A stretch of DNA of 29,165 nt from UBA4644 sp964541085 (GTDB lineage: Bacteria > Bacillota > Clostridia > Oscillospirales > Butyricicoccaceae), in assembly GCA_964541085.1 (NCBI GenBank), contig CAZIPA010000024.1, positions 1 through 29,165 on the forward strand, written 5' to 3'. The notes under the pieces are model-generated. The model was not told the DNA's origin. It worked only from the letters and a program-made list of their open reading frames with translations, and made no database searches. The position numbers and the translations under genes were made by a program. Positions 1 through 7,205 of the stretch are shown one piece after another (position 1 is the stretch's first letter; every line of letters begins with the position of its first letter).

Positions 1-39
1 GTGCTTTTTGTTACATGGAATGGAAAGGGTGATTCTGAT

Positions 40-354
40 GTGAAAAGAAGCAAATTGTGTTTCAGTAAGAAGCTGATGATTGCGGATTATGTGACCCTTG
101 CCGTGATGGTTGCCGCCCTGTTCGCGCTGATTATTCTGGACAGGGATGCTACCGAATGGGCAGTTGCAACTGCCGCATGGATTGCACAAGTCGGCATTTC
201 CACCGGTGCTTATTACTGGAAGGCGAAGGGCGAAAACCTTGTCAAGCTGCCTATGCAGCTTTTGCAGGAACTGCCAGACGATATGCGGGAAAGGGCTGAC
301 CCTAATTCCATCATTGCATCCGTCATGGGTATTGGAACTTCAAACAACAACTAA
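40..354 (+). CDS. Phage small membrane protein, late region
   Basis: A protein of 104 residues if read from the GTG at 40, which has an AAAGGGT ribosome binding site about nine bases upstream. The frame is also open back to a GTG at position 1, but that start has no visible site because the window begins there. After a basic N-terminus there are two hydrophobic stretches, around residues 12-33 and 38-56, separated by an acidic LDRDATEW turn, so a two-helix membrane hairpin is likely. The C-terminal 45 residues are polar. I know similar small proteins only as uncharacterised products beside the holin genes of Clostridia prophages. The next gene starts 15 bases downstream and begins like a holin, so a role near lysis is possible but not shown. 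Function unknown. Confidence 0.7.
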   Translation: MKRSKLCFSKKLMIADYVTLAVMVAALFALIILDRDATEWAVATAAWIAQVGISTGAYYWKAKGENLVKLPMQLLQELPDDMRERADPNSIIASVMGIGTSNNN

Positions 355-369
355 GAAAGGGGCAACATC

Positions 370-1245
370 ATGGAAGACATTATGAACATCATCATTAAGG
401 TTGCGGCAACGCTGCTTGCTCTGGGCGCTGGCTATCTGGGTAAGCTGCTTGTCGGATGGCTGAAAAGCAAGCTGAGTGACCGGGACGCTGCAAAGCTTGA
501 CCTGTTTATTTCTGAGCTGTGCGCAGCTGCGGAACAGATGTACAGGGACGCTGATCCTGACGGCACTATCCGGCTGAACTATGTGGAAGGTATCCGCCTG
601 AATGAAGGCGGTTATGTTGACCTTGCGATCGAAAACGGTGCGCAGGGTTATCAGCGAAATGATTTGATTGTTGTCCGCTATACGAAGAACAGCAGCACCG
701 GAATTGAAGAAGCAAACCTTGTGGTCATAAAAGGCACTGCCGCCACAAGCGGCGCTGCTGACCCCGAATATACCTCCGGCAACATCATTACAGATCATGT
801 ACTGCAAAATGATATGCCGCTGTATCGCGTTCCGCTGGACGGGCTTACCGTGGGAAATCTGGTGCCCCTTTTTACTGTTCTCGACACTGCTATTGCAAAC
901 ATGGCGAAGCCGGATGCAGTACCAACAGAAAACAGCGAAAATCCGGTAATGTCTGGCGGCGTGTATGCTGCTATCAAATCCAAACAGACCACCGCCACCA
1001 TCGGCACCACTTGGGACGGCTCTTCCGCGCCGTACACACAGACCCTTTCCATCAGTGGTGTAAAAGCAAATAGCATTGTGGAAATCTCCCTGCCTTCCAG
1101 TGCTACGGCGGCGCAGGTGACCGCCTTCCAAAAGCTGAATCTTCAGGACGGTGGACAGGCAGCAGGCTCCATCACTATTCGGGCCTTCGGCACGAAAAAC
1201 ACGATTTCCATTCCGGTGAATGTAGTTGTAAGGAGTGATTCATAA
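370..1245 (+). CDS. Apparent fusion: LLH-type holin N-terminus joined to phage tail/baseplate protein
   Basis: An open frame of 291 residues with an AGAAAGGGG site before the ATG. Residues 1-72 look like the phage holin LLH family: one membrane helix (about 5-31), then a polar stretch holding AAKLDLFISEL and AAAEQMYRDADPDG, which is typical of that family. From about residue 73 the sequence changes to a tail or baseplate-type protein. GGYVDLAIENGAQG, NDLIVVRYT, LVVIKGTA and LYRVPLDGLTVG resemble the phage structural proteins usually found after the tail endopeptidase. The normal C-terminus of the holin and the N-terminus of the structural protein are both missing. This could be a genuine deletion in the prophage or an assembly join. 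Neither half is likely to do its usual job in this form. The stop overlaps the next start (TAATG). Confidence 0.75.
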   Translation: MEDIMNIIIKVAATLLALGAGYLGKLLVGWLKSKLSDRDAAKLDLFISELCAAAEQMYRDADPDGTIRLNYVEGIRLNEGGYVDLAIENGAQGYQRNDLIVVRYTKNSSTGIEEANLVVIKGTAATSGAADPEYTSGNIITDHVLQNDMPLYRVPLDGLTVGNLVPLFTVLDTAIANMAKPDAVPTENSENPVMSGGVYAAIKSKQTTATIGTTWDGSSAPYTQTLSISGVKANSIVEISLPSSATAAQVTAFQKLNLQDGGQAAGSITIRAFGTKNTISIPVNVVVRSDS

Positions 1246-1781
1246 TGCCGATTCATATTAAAGGCGCAGGTGGCGGTGCTCTTCCCACTCTGACAAACCC
1301 GGCAACAGATCGGGATGTGCGAAGCAAGAAGCAATACATTGATGCTGACGGAAACAAGAAACGCGGTAGTTTAACTGACTACTGTTATACGGATGTTTAC
1401 TTTGTCCTTGCGAACGCTGCAACAACGCAAGCCACAACCTGTAATGCACAGTGCGTTGCAAAAATTATTGATAACGGGAGCACACTTGATTGTGTAGCAA
1501 TGTTGGATGTGGAGTTTGACGGCAACACGACAGCATCCATGACCTATGGCGCAGTTTATAATATGTACGGGGGCGGTGCATCCTTTTCAACTGCATCAAC
1601 CGCATCAAAGCGGGTTAATTGTTACATTTACAATGCGGAAGACATGACGATGGTAAAATCATTTGCGATAACCGCAGCAGATGACCCGGAGGAAAACGGC
1701 ATCGAATTGAAAGCACTGAACAAAACCATCACGCTGGAAAGTGGCAAGACTTACTTCGTGCAACTGTCGCAGAGTACATAA
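1245..1781 (+). CDS. Phage minor structural protein (tail fibre-like)
   Basis: A protein of 178 residues starting at an ATG that overlaps the previous stop as TAATG, so it is translationally coupled. The N-terminus (GAGGGALPTLTNPA, then KQYIDADGNKKRGSL) resembles the start of many Clostridia prophage tail-fibre or baseplate accessory proteins, where an 'itdgdGnakkGtm'-like segment follows a short glycine-rich leader. The rest is rich in Thr, Ser, Asn and Ala with alternating beta-type pattern and no membrane segment, as expected of a virion surface domain. Its neighbours are tail genes on both sides. I do not recognise a specific family, and receptor binding is only a guess from its position. 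Confidence 0.6.
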   Translation: MPIHIKGAGGGALPTLTNPATDRDVRSKKQYIDADGNKKRGSLTDYCYTDVYFVLANAATTQATTCNAQCVAKIIDNGSTLDCVAMLDVEFDGNTTASMTYGAVYNMYGGGASFSTASTASKRVNCYIYNAEDMTMVKSFAITAADDPEENGIELKALNKTITLESGKTYFVQLSQST

Positions 1782-1811
1782 AAGTGCGTGAAGCAGAAAG
1801 GATGAAACACC

Positions 1812-2834
1812 ATGAAAGGGATCACATTCGGGGAATATCATTCATACCGTGATTTTCACCTGATTCTGACAGAAAAGGTCATCGGCGCACCAGCACCGAA
1901 GACGGAAGTGATTGACATTCCGGGCAGTGATGGTGTTCTTGATTTTACGGAGTATTTCGGGGAAGTAAAGTATGAAAACCGGAAACTGTCTTTTGACTTT
2001 TCAACGCTTGTTCCGCAGCCGGAGTTCATGACGCTGTTTGCCTTGGTGCAAAATGCGCTGCACGGGAAGAAAATGATGATATCCCTTGATGTTGATCCCG
2101 AATGGTACTACATCGGGCAGGTCACAGTTTCCGAATGGAAGGCCGATAAGCGTATCGGCAAACTGACCATTGACTGTGATTGTGAGCCGCACCGGTACAG
2201 GCTTTCTTCTCAGGTCGTGAACCTTTCCGGCAGGAATCTTCTGAATCTGGATGCCGGAATCATCACAGATGAAGGCGTGTGGATCAAGACGGAAACTGGG
2301 TATACTTTCGCAAGAAAGATAGGCACAGGCGGCAGCTTCGTCTATTGGAAGATTCCTGTGAAGAAGGGCCAGCAGTATGTTTTTTCTGCTGACTACACGC
2401 TGACCACACGCCTTCTGTATGTCTACAAAGATAAGCTATACGGTACTTTGGTTGCAAAGGTTCAAAGCGGCAAACCCGCAGTTTTCACCGCAGAAGAAGC
2501 AGGAATCTATGTGTTTGGCATCTATGTCACAAGTGCGGCATCGGAAGGTGCGTTCACAAACATTATGCTGGAGGAAGGCGGCACAAAGGGCGCTTTCGTG
2601 GCCTATGACGCAGCAGAAAAGACCGTGCAAGCCACATTCAGCAACACCAGAAAACCGGCAATCCCGACAATCTACGCTGTCGGCAATCTGACGGTGGAAA
2701 GCCCGTCAACCTTTATCACCCTTGCGGATGGGCCGAATGTGCTGCCTGAGTTCACATTTCAGAAGGGCGAAACCACGCTGACCTTCAAGGGCAACGGCGC
2801 GGCTGTTGTTGAGTGGAAGGAAGGCGGCTTGTAA
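1812..2834 (+). CDS. Distal tail protein (Dit) with carbohydrate-binding-like insert
   Basis: A protein of 340 residues with an AGAAAGGA site before the ATG. Residues 1-130 match the Dit family of siphophages, the hexameric ring that joins the tail tube to the baseplate: GITFGEYHSYRDF, then EVIDIPGSDGVLDFTEYFG, then YENRKLSFDFS. Residues about 140-270 look like an inserted carbohydrate-binding beta-sandwich of the CBM4/9 type: it opens with NLLNLDAG, passes through YTFARKIGTGG and QYVFSADYTL, and ends with IMLEEGGTKGAFVAYD, close to the usual 'leeGs...pyepy' ending. The last 60 residues complete the tail domain. The stop overlaps the start of the tail endopeptidase gene (TAATG), matching the Dit-Tal order of siphophage tail modules. 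Confidence 0.85.
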   Translation: MKGITFGEYHSYRDFHLILTEKVIGAPAPKTEVIDIPGSDGVLDFTEYFGEVKYENRKLSFDFSTLVPQPEFMTLFALVQNALHGKKMMISLDVDPEWYYIGQVTVSEWKADKRIGKLTIDCDCEPHRYRLSSQVVNLSGRNLLNLDAGIITDEGVWIKTETGYTFARKIGTGGSFVYWKIPVKKGQQYVFSADYTLTTRLLYVYKDKLYGTLVAKVQSGKPAVFTAEEAGIYVFGIYVTSAASEGAFTNIMLEEGGTKGAFVAYDAAEKTVQATFSNTRKPAIPTIYAVGNLTVESPSTFITLADGPNVLPEFTFQKGETTLTFKGNGAAVVEWKEGGL

Positions 2835-4318
2835 TGTATCAGGTATACTGTAACAACCGGATTCTGTATGACGGCAGCACGGAAGAACTGATGCTGAAAA
2901 GTGCTGACCTTGACTTGGAGCTTGGCAAGACAGGCTCCTTTGTGTTCATCGTCTATCCCACCCATCCGAATTATGGCGCTGTTCTTCCCATGAAAACAGT
3001 GACAGTCAGCCGGAACTATGAAACCATTTACACCGGAAGGGTGCTGAAAATCAAATACGGCTTCTACAACGAAAAGCAAGTTTCCTGTGAAGGGGAACTT
3101 GCTTTCCTTTTGGATTCCATGATTGCGCCCCACTACTACAGTGACGGTTTTGCAGAGTATTTCGCTCATACCCTTGAAAAACACAATGCCATGGTGGAAG
3201 CGGAAAAACAGTTTCTTCCCGGCACTGTCACGGTGGGTGACTTTTACCCGTTCACCGTTGAGGAAACGGAGTACAGAAGCGCTTTTGATGCGCTGAACGG
3301 AAGAATGGTGGAACCTTCTGGCGGCTATCTGTCTGTCCGGTATGAGAACGGCAACCGGTATTTGGATTTGCTGTCCACCGATGCGGATGCATCCAGCATT
3401 TCAGGACAGGCAATCGAAGTGGGAAAGAATCTTCTGGACATCAGCCGGGAGTTTGACGGCGCAAAGGTGTTCACGGCAATCATTCCCCTTGGTGCGAAGA
3501 TCGAAGGCACAGAAGAAAGGGTGAACATCAAAGCGGTCAATGATGGTGTGCCTTACTTGGTCAATGCGGCGGCGGTTGCACAGTATGGCAGCAAGATATA
3601 TCGACATATCATCTTCGACAATATCACAAACGCACAAACGCTGAAGGACACTGCTGAAGACTATCTTGCGGCAAACCATGCCGGGGAATCTTCCGTTGAG
3701 ATCACCGCCGCCGATTTGTCCGGCGTTGATTCTTCCATTGACTTCTTCCGTGTCGGGCAGTGGGTCAGGGTCAGCAATCCATACCATTTCGGCCATGAAA
3801 CGCAGCTTTTCTTGATTAAGAAACTGACAATCAATCTGCTTGCACCGGCTGAAACAAAAATCGTTATCGGAGAAGTGAAAAAAGGCCTGTCTGAAGCGGT
3901 TGCCGGTATTTCCAGCAGTGTTGACAGCATCGAAGTTCCGGAAGCTGTTCAGCCGTATGTGATGGAAAGCGGCACCACCGGAATATGGACATGGAAGAAG
4001 TTTTCTGACAACACCTGTGAGTTCTTCGGGAAAGTGCCGGTCACAAGCGCAAATGTCACCGCCGCCCTTGGCGGTTGGTTCCGTGGCGAAAGCCTGTATG
4101 AAGCAACGGCCCATGCATACCCCGTGGAAATGACGGAAGCCCCGGCGCTGGAAATGACCTTTCAGACCAGAAACGGCATGGGTGCTATGCTTTGGGTATT
4201 CTCCCAGGATACAGACACGGCCCGGCAATATCTGCCGCAAAGCTACCTGATACGGCCTACAACGGCAACCGGCATTCACGGCAATATCAACATCATAGGG
4301 AAAGGAAAATTAGCATGA
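2834..4318 (+). CDS. Phage tail endopeptidase / tail tip protein (Tal-like)
   Basis: A protein of 494 residues. The frame extends 21 bases further upstream, but the ATG at 2834 overlaps the Dit stop as TAATG and has GGAAGGCGG in front, so it is the better start. Residues 1-360 resemble the N-terminal part of prophage endopeptidase tail proteins, which form the baseplate hub: LYDGSTEEL, LDLELGKTGSFVF, TVTVSRN, VSCEGELAFLLDS, GGYLSVRYENG, and AAVAQYG before the last hub domain. After a junction near residue 370 (EVPEAVQ), a short tip domain follows with TGIWTWKKFSDNTCEFFGK, a pattern seen at the end of phage tip or fibre proteins. I see no clear peptidase active site, so cell-wall cleavage is uncertain. 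Confidence 0.85.
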   Translation: MYQVYCNNRILYDGSTEELMLKSADLDLELGKTGSFVFIVYPTHPNYGAVLPMKTVTVSRNYETIYTGRVLKIKYGFYNEKQVSCEGELAFLLDSMIAPHYYSDGFAEYFAHTLEKHNAMVEAEKQFLPGTVTVGDFYPFTVEETEYRSAFDALNGRMVEPSGGYLSVRYENGNRYLDLLSTDADASSISGQAIEVGKNLLDISREFDGAKVFTAIIPLGAKIEGTEERVNIKAVNDGVPYLVNAAAVAQYGSKIYRHIIFDNITNAQTLKDTAEDYLAANHAGESSVEITAADLSGVDSSIDFFRVGQWVRVSNPYHFGHETQLFLIKKLTINLLAPAETKIVIGEVKKGLSEAVAGISSSVDSIEVPEAVQPYVMESGTTGIWTWKKFSDNTCEFFGKVPVTSANVTAALGGWFRGESLYEATAHAYPVEMTEAPALEMTFQTRNGMGAMLWVFSQDTDTARQYLPQSYLIRPTTATGIHGNINIIGKGKLA

Positions 4319-4599
4319 TGGAAGCAATCATTCCCGTACTTATTTCTGGAGCAGTGACCCTTATTGTTTGTCTGATAAACAACGCTTCGCAAAGGAAAAA
4401 GGCCGAAGCGCAGCACAACACAACCATTGCCTTGATTGAATACAAGCTGGATCAACTGACAAAGAAGGTTGACTTGCACAACAACGCAGTTGAACGGCTG
4501 TATAAAGTTGAACAGAAGGTTGCTGTCTACGATGAAAAGTTCAATGTAGCCAATCACAGAATTGAAGATTTAGAACATACAGATAAGGCCGGGGAATAA
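4315..4599 (+). CDS. XhlA-like phage membrane coiled-coil protein
   Basis: A protein of 94 residues. ATG codons lie at 4315 and 4318. The first overlaps the previous stop as ATGA and has AAAGGA about nine bases upstream, so it is chosen. The N-terminus is one hydrophobic helix (residues 3-22, IIPVLISGAVTLIVCLI), followed by a charged, heptad-patterned region to the end (IEYKLDQLTKKVDLHNNAVERLYKVEQ). This topology, at the end of the tail operon and before a terminator, matches the haemolysin XhlA-like proteins that assist holins in Bacillus and Clostridia prophages. The stop codon lies in the loop of the terminator hairpin. No intact holin or endolysin follows, which is unusual for a complete late region. 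Confidence 0.7.
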   Translation: MMEAIIPVLISGAVTLIVCLINNASQRKKAEAQHNTTIALIEYKLDQLTKKVDLHNNAVERLYKVEQKVAVYDEKFNVANHRIEDLEHTDKAGE

Positions 4600-4613
4600 T
4601 CCCCGGCTTTTTT
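4588..4613 (+). terminator. Intrinsic terminator of phage late operon
   Basis: GCCGGGGA (4588-4595) pairs perfectly with TCCCCGGC (4600-4607) across a four-base loop, followed by six T. It overlaps the last codons of the XhlA-like gene. On the reverse strand there is no T tract, so it should act only on rightward transcription. Confidence 0.93.
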
Positions 4614-4618
4614 CATTA

Positions 4619-5521
4619 TCACATTGTTTCTTTCTGTTGGAAGATGCCTGTCAACATTAACTTGAAGGCTTCTTGCGGAACTTTGCCACCTTGAATATCT
4701 CTATTACGGTAGCACTTTGAAACCATTTCTTCGGTATAGTATTCTTTTAACTCAAAAATCCTTTCTCGAATGTCCGGTGCGATGGTATCAAAATTGGGGT
4801 TGTGAATGTCATAAAACAAGACCACAATATAATGATAGAGGGCATCGGCCATTCTGTTTTCTGACATAAGAAACATAGCCCTGTGAAGTTCATTATTTCT
4901 TTTTGAAAAAACAGGGTTGAACTCTCTTTGACCGAAGATGAACCAAATGATGTCATTATGTGTCAGGTACGGACTTGCTTTTGATTTTGCATCCATGTAT
5001 TCTTCATAAGAAATACTATAAGGGTTTCCGTGCAGCTTAATTAAATCTTTGTGCTGATCCATAAAGGCTAATCCAGTTTCTGAAACGACATACAGTAAGG
5101 GAAGCTTCAGTTCTTTTTCATTACATGATGCAAGGATGCTTGCAATCAAATCTGTCCTTTTACCCTTTGCCGGTAGTCCATGGCTTTCCAAAATGGCTTT
5201 AAGCTCCACAACCCTGAAAGTGTCTAATGTCTCAGAAACGGTTGCCTTTCTCAAGAATCCGTTTTTCAGTAGCTCTTTATGCTTTTTAACGGGGTCACTG
5301 ATACTTAATTCATAAGAAACATACCTTGGATAACTGTTAGCGTTGTCATGAATTGCAGTTGCTTTGTGAGAAAGCATTGACAAGAAAACAGCAGTAGAGA
5401 AATCCGTGTTTGAGTTTCCTTTTCTTTTGTCCCACGGGTCATAGTCACTGCCTTTATTTACGGTTGCCTTCCATTTGACAAGTTCTTTCTGCTTTTTGCC
5501 AAACAATTCGATTAACCCCAT
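4619..5521 (-). CDS. SAP-domain protein of unknown function (prophage accessory gene)
   Basis: A protein of 300 residues, convergent with the tail operon. The frame opens six codons further upstream (5539), but that ATG has no ribosome binding site. The ATG at 5521 (MGLIELFGKK) has GGTGGTG a few bases upstream. Residues about 103-138 (FRVVELKAILESHGLPAKGKRTDLIASIL) match the SAP motif, a helix-turn-helix-like DNA-binding element seen in SAF-A, Acinus and PIAS proteins and in several phage proteins. The flanking regions have no recognised domain and no membrane segment. AT-rich codon use marks it as phage-borne. Its place between the late operon and the attachment site, on the opposite strand and with its own promoter, is typical of lysogenic conversion ('moron') genes, which often act in host defence or phage exclusion. 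That role is inference only. Confidence 0.8.
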   Translation of the reverse strand: MGLIELFGKKQKELVKWKATVNKGSDYDPWDKRKGNSNTDFSTAVFLSMLSHKATAIHDNANSYPRYVSYELSISDPVKKHKELLKNGFLRKATVSETLDTFRVVELKAILESHGLPAKGKRTDLIASILASCNEKELKLPLLYVVSETGLAFMDQHKDLIKLHGNPYSISYEEYMDAKSKASPYLTHNDIIWFIFGQREFNPVFSKRNNELHRAMFLMSENRMADALYHYIVVLFYDIHNPNFDTIAPDIRERIFELKEYYTEEMVSKCYRNRDIQGGKVPQEAFKLMLTGIFQQKETM

Positions 5522-5550
5522 AGAAGCACCACCATTCAAATGTTGATCTG

Positions 5551-5579
5551 ATTTTACCGCCGATTATGAGGGAAAACAA
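5551..5579 (-). promoter_or_regulatory. Candidate sigma-A promoter of the SAP-domain gene
   Basis: On the reverse strand, TTGTTT (5579-5574) is followed 17 bases later by TAAAAT (5556-5551), about 30 bases before the preferred start of the SAP gene. A second -10-like CATAAT lies inside the spacer. This supports independent expression in the lysogen. Confidence 0.5.
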
Positions 5580-5656
5580 GATAGCTAAATCAACTTCGGC
5601 ACACTGCACCTATATAGCAAAAAAACATTGGCGAAATTGGGCAGAAGATAAAAGAA

Positions 5657-5690
5657 AAAAGGAAAGCCATTTACAAGGTCTTTCCTTTTC
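5657..5690 (+). terminator. Candidate hairpin terminator at prophage edge
   Basis: AAAAGGAAAG (5657-5666) pairs with CTTTCCTTTT (5680-5689) around a 13-base loop. The outer pairs are A-T only, so the right arm also provides a short T tract. It may limit transcription leaving or entering the prophage. It is weak because the G+C part of the stem is small. Confidence 0.4.
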
Positions 5691-5709
5691 AGAATGATTG
5701 GCGTATAAT
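5681..5709 (+). promoter_or_regulatory. Possible outward-facing promoter at prophage edge
   Basis: A perfect TATAAT (5704-5709) lies 17 bases after a poor -35 match, TTTCCT (5681-5686), about 50 bases before the dinB remnant and pointing into it. It overlaps the right arm of the candidate hairpin. If active it would drive the dinB remnant and trmL. The -35 is weak, so this stays tentative. Confidence 0.3.
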
Positions 5710-5749
5710 GCAGTCATATCAAGTGATTCCCTCTGTTATCATCATGTAA

Positions 5750-5785
5750 CCACTATTAAAAAGCCCGATGCCACCACCGTCATCA
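5750..5785. other. Prophage attachment-site region (attR or attL) inside dinB
   Basis: To the left of about 5757 the reading frame of dinB does not encode polymerase sequence. From KKPDATTVI onward (5758) it does. The strand-exchange core should lie at or near this boundary, most probably within AAAAAGCCCGATGCCACC (5758-5775). The exact core cannot be fixed without the other prophage end. The integrase is not in the window, as expected if it sits at the far end. Confidence 0.65.
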
Positions 5786-6513
5786 CCCGGGAGGATGTGC
5801 CCTATCTGGTGTGGCCCAAGCCGGTGGACGCCCTTCTGTTTGTGGGCGGCGCGTCCCGGGCGGCGCTGGCTGCGCTGGGCATTCACACCATCGGGCAGCT
5901 GGCAAAGGCTTCCCGGGAGACGCTTTCCCTGCGTCTGGGAAAAATGGGAGAACAGATCTGGGATTATGCCAACGGACTGGACGAAAGTCCGGTGGCTTCC
6001 ATTTACGACCGGCACACGGTAAAATCCGTGGGCAACGGCATGACCTTCCGCCGGGATCTGCTGGGAGAGCAGGACATCCGTCTGGGTCTGCGGGCTCTTT
6101 CGGAGGAGGTGGCAGAGCGGCTGCGCCGGGCCGGGCTGAAATGCCGCACGGTACAGCTCACCATCAAGGATCCGTCTCTGCGGGTCATCACCCGGCAGAA
6201 GCGGCTGGAGCATTCCACCTATCTGGCCCGGGATCTGGAGGAAAGCTGCATGGAGCTGCTGCGGGGAAACTGGGATCTGCAAAAGCCCATCCGGATGCTC
6301 ACCGTCACCGGCCAGAATCTGCTGTCGCCGGAGGAGGAGCAGGAGCAGCTCATGCTCTTTGACGAGCAGCGGCAGCAGCGGAGCCGCAGGCAGGAGCGGC
6401 TGGAGCAGACCATGGATTCCATCCGCCGGAAATATGGCCGGGGTGCCATACACACTGCCGGTCTGATGGATAACGGTCTGGGCATTGCCCTGGAGGAAGA
6501 GGAGGAAGACTGA
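5758..6513 (+). pseudogene. dinB: dinB 3' fragment (DNA polymerase IV, thumb and little-finger part)
   Basis: Y-family translesion polymerase, C-terminal 251 codons. The frame begins with KKPDATTVITRED, the segment found near residue 155 in full-length Clostridia DinB of about 400-420 residues. It continues through the thumb (RAALAALGIHTIGQLA, a helix-hairpin-helix-like motif) and the little finger (SVGNGMTFRRDL to IRMLTVTGQNLL). It ends with a clamp-binding-like motif, EQLMLFDEQ, which resembles the QLxLF beta-clamp box. The palm and fingers, with the catalytic acidic residues, are missing here and should lie at the other prophage end. No ribosome binding site or in-frame start precedes the junction; the frame runs open into phage DNA only from a TTG at 5698. 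The next gene trmL begins two bases after the stop, so dinB and trmL were probably cotranscribed before the insertion. Confidence 0.9.
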
Positions 6514-6514
6514 G

Positions 6515-7003
6515 TTGCACATTGTACTGCTGGAGCCGGAGATCCCACAGAATACCGGCAACATTTCCCGCACCTGTGCCGTGACCGGGGCGGCGCTGCA
6601 TCTCATCGGGCCCATGGGCTTTTCCATTGAGGATCGCTATCTGAAGCGGGCGGGGCTGGATTACTGGAGTATGCTTCAGGTGTATTATTATGAAAACTGG
6701 GCGGATTTCCGTCAGAAGCACCCGGATGTGCGGCCCTGGATGGCATCTTCCAAGGGGGCGCGCTGCTATACGGAGGCCGACTATGGCCCCGATCCCTGGC
6801 TGCTGTTCGGCAGGGAAACCCACGGTCTGCCGGAGCCGCTGCTGGCGGCGGATTACCAGCGGACGGTGCGCATTCCCATGCGTCCCGGGGCACGCTGCCT
6901 GAATCTTTCCAACGCGGTGGCGGTGATGGCCTATGAGGCTTTGCGGCAGCAGAGCTTTTCCGGCCTGCAATTTTCGGGTGAGCTTACGGGAAGGCCCGAC
7001 TGA
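6515..7003 (+). CDS. trmL: tRNA (cytidine/uridine-34-2'-O)-methyltransferase TrmL
   Basis: SPOUT-superfamily enzyme of 162 residues that 2'-O-methylates the wobble base of certain leucine tRNAs using S-adenosylmethionine. The protein starts LHIVLLEPEIPQNTGNISRT, which is the TrmL N-terminus. The C-terminal trefoil-knot motifs are LFGRETHGLPEPLL, RIPMRPGARCLNLSNAVAVMAYE. The start is a TTG at 6515 with GGAGGAAG six bases upstream, lying within the end of dinB. An ATG at 6485 in the same frame would add ten non-conserved residues. The gene has no evident promoter of its own, so it may depend on dinB transcription, now interrupted by the prophage, or on a promoter at the prophage edge. Confidence 0.93.
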   Translation: MHIVLLEPEIPQNTGNISRTCAVTGAALHLIGPMGFSIEDRYLKRAGLDYWSMLQVYYYENWADFRQKHPDVRPWMASSKGARCYTEADYGPDPWLLFGRETHGLPEPLLAADYQRTVRIPMRPGARCLNLSNAVAVMAYEALRQQSFSGLQFSGELTGRPD

Positions 7004-7121
7004 GCCGCTCTTTTGCCCCGCTGCCCCTGCAAGTTTGCGGCAGAAAAGTTCAAAAAAACGCCCGATTTTCGGAAAAGTAAACAAAAATTCCGTCCTCCGG
7101 TTAGAAGTGGCGCTTCCCGGC

Positions 7122-7150
7122 TTGAAAAAGTGGGTGCGGCATACTATAAT
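7122..7150 (+). promoter_or_regulatory. Sigma-A promoter of the glycolysis operon
   Basis: TTGAAA (7122-7127), a 17-base spacer and a perfect TATAAT (7145-7150). Transcription should start near 7157, leaving a leader of about 50 bases before pgk. I see no riboswitch or operator in the 7004-7205 gap. Confidence 0.85.
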
Positions 7151-7205
7151 GATTCTGCGGGGATATGGCCCGAAAAAAGAATAACAGAATGTGAGGACGA
7201 TCATC

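Noticed and set aside
5698..5757. Use of the TTG at 5698 to make a shortened DinB
   Set aside because: No ribosome binding site, the encoded 20 residues are phage sequence, and the catalytic domain would still be missing.
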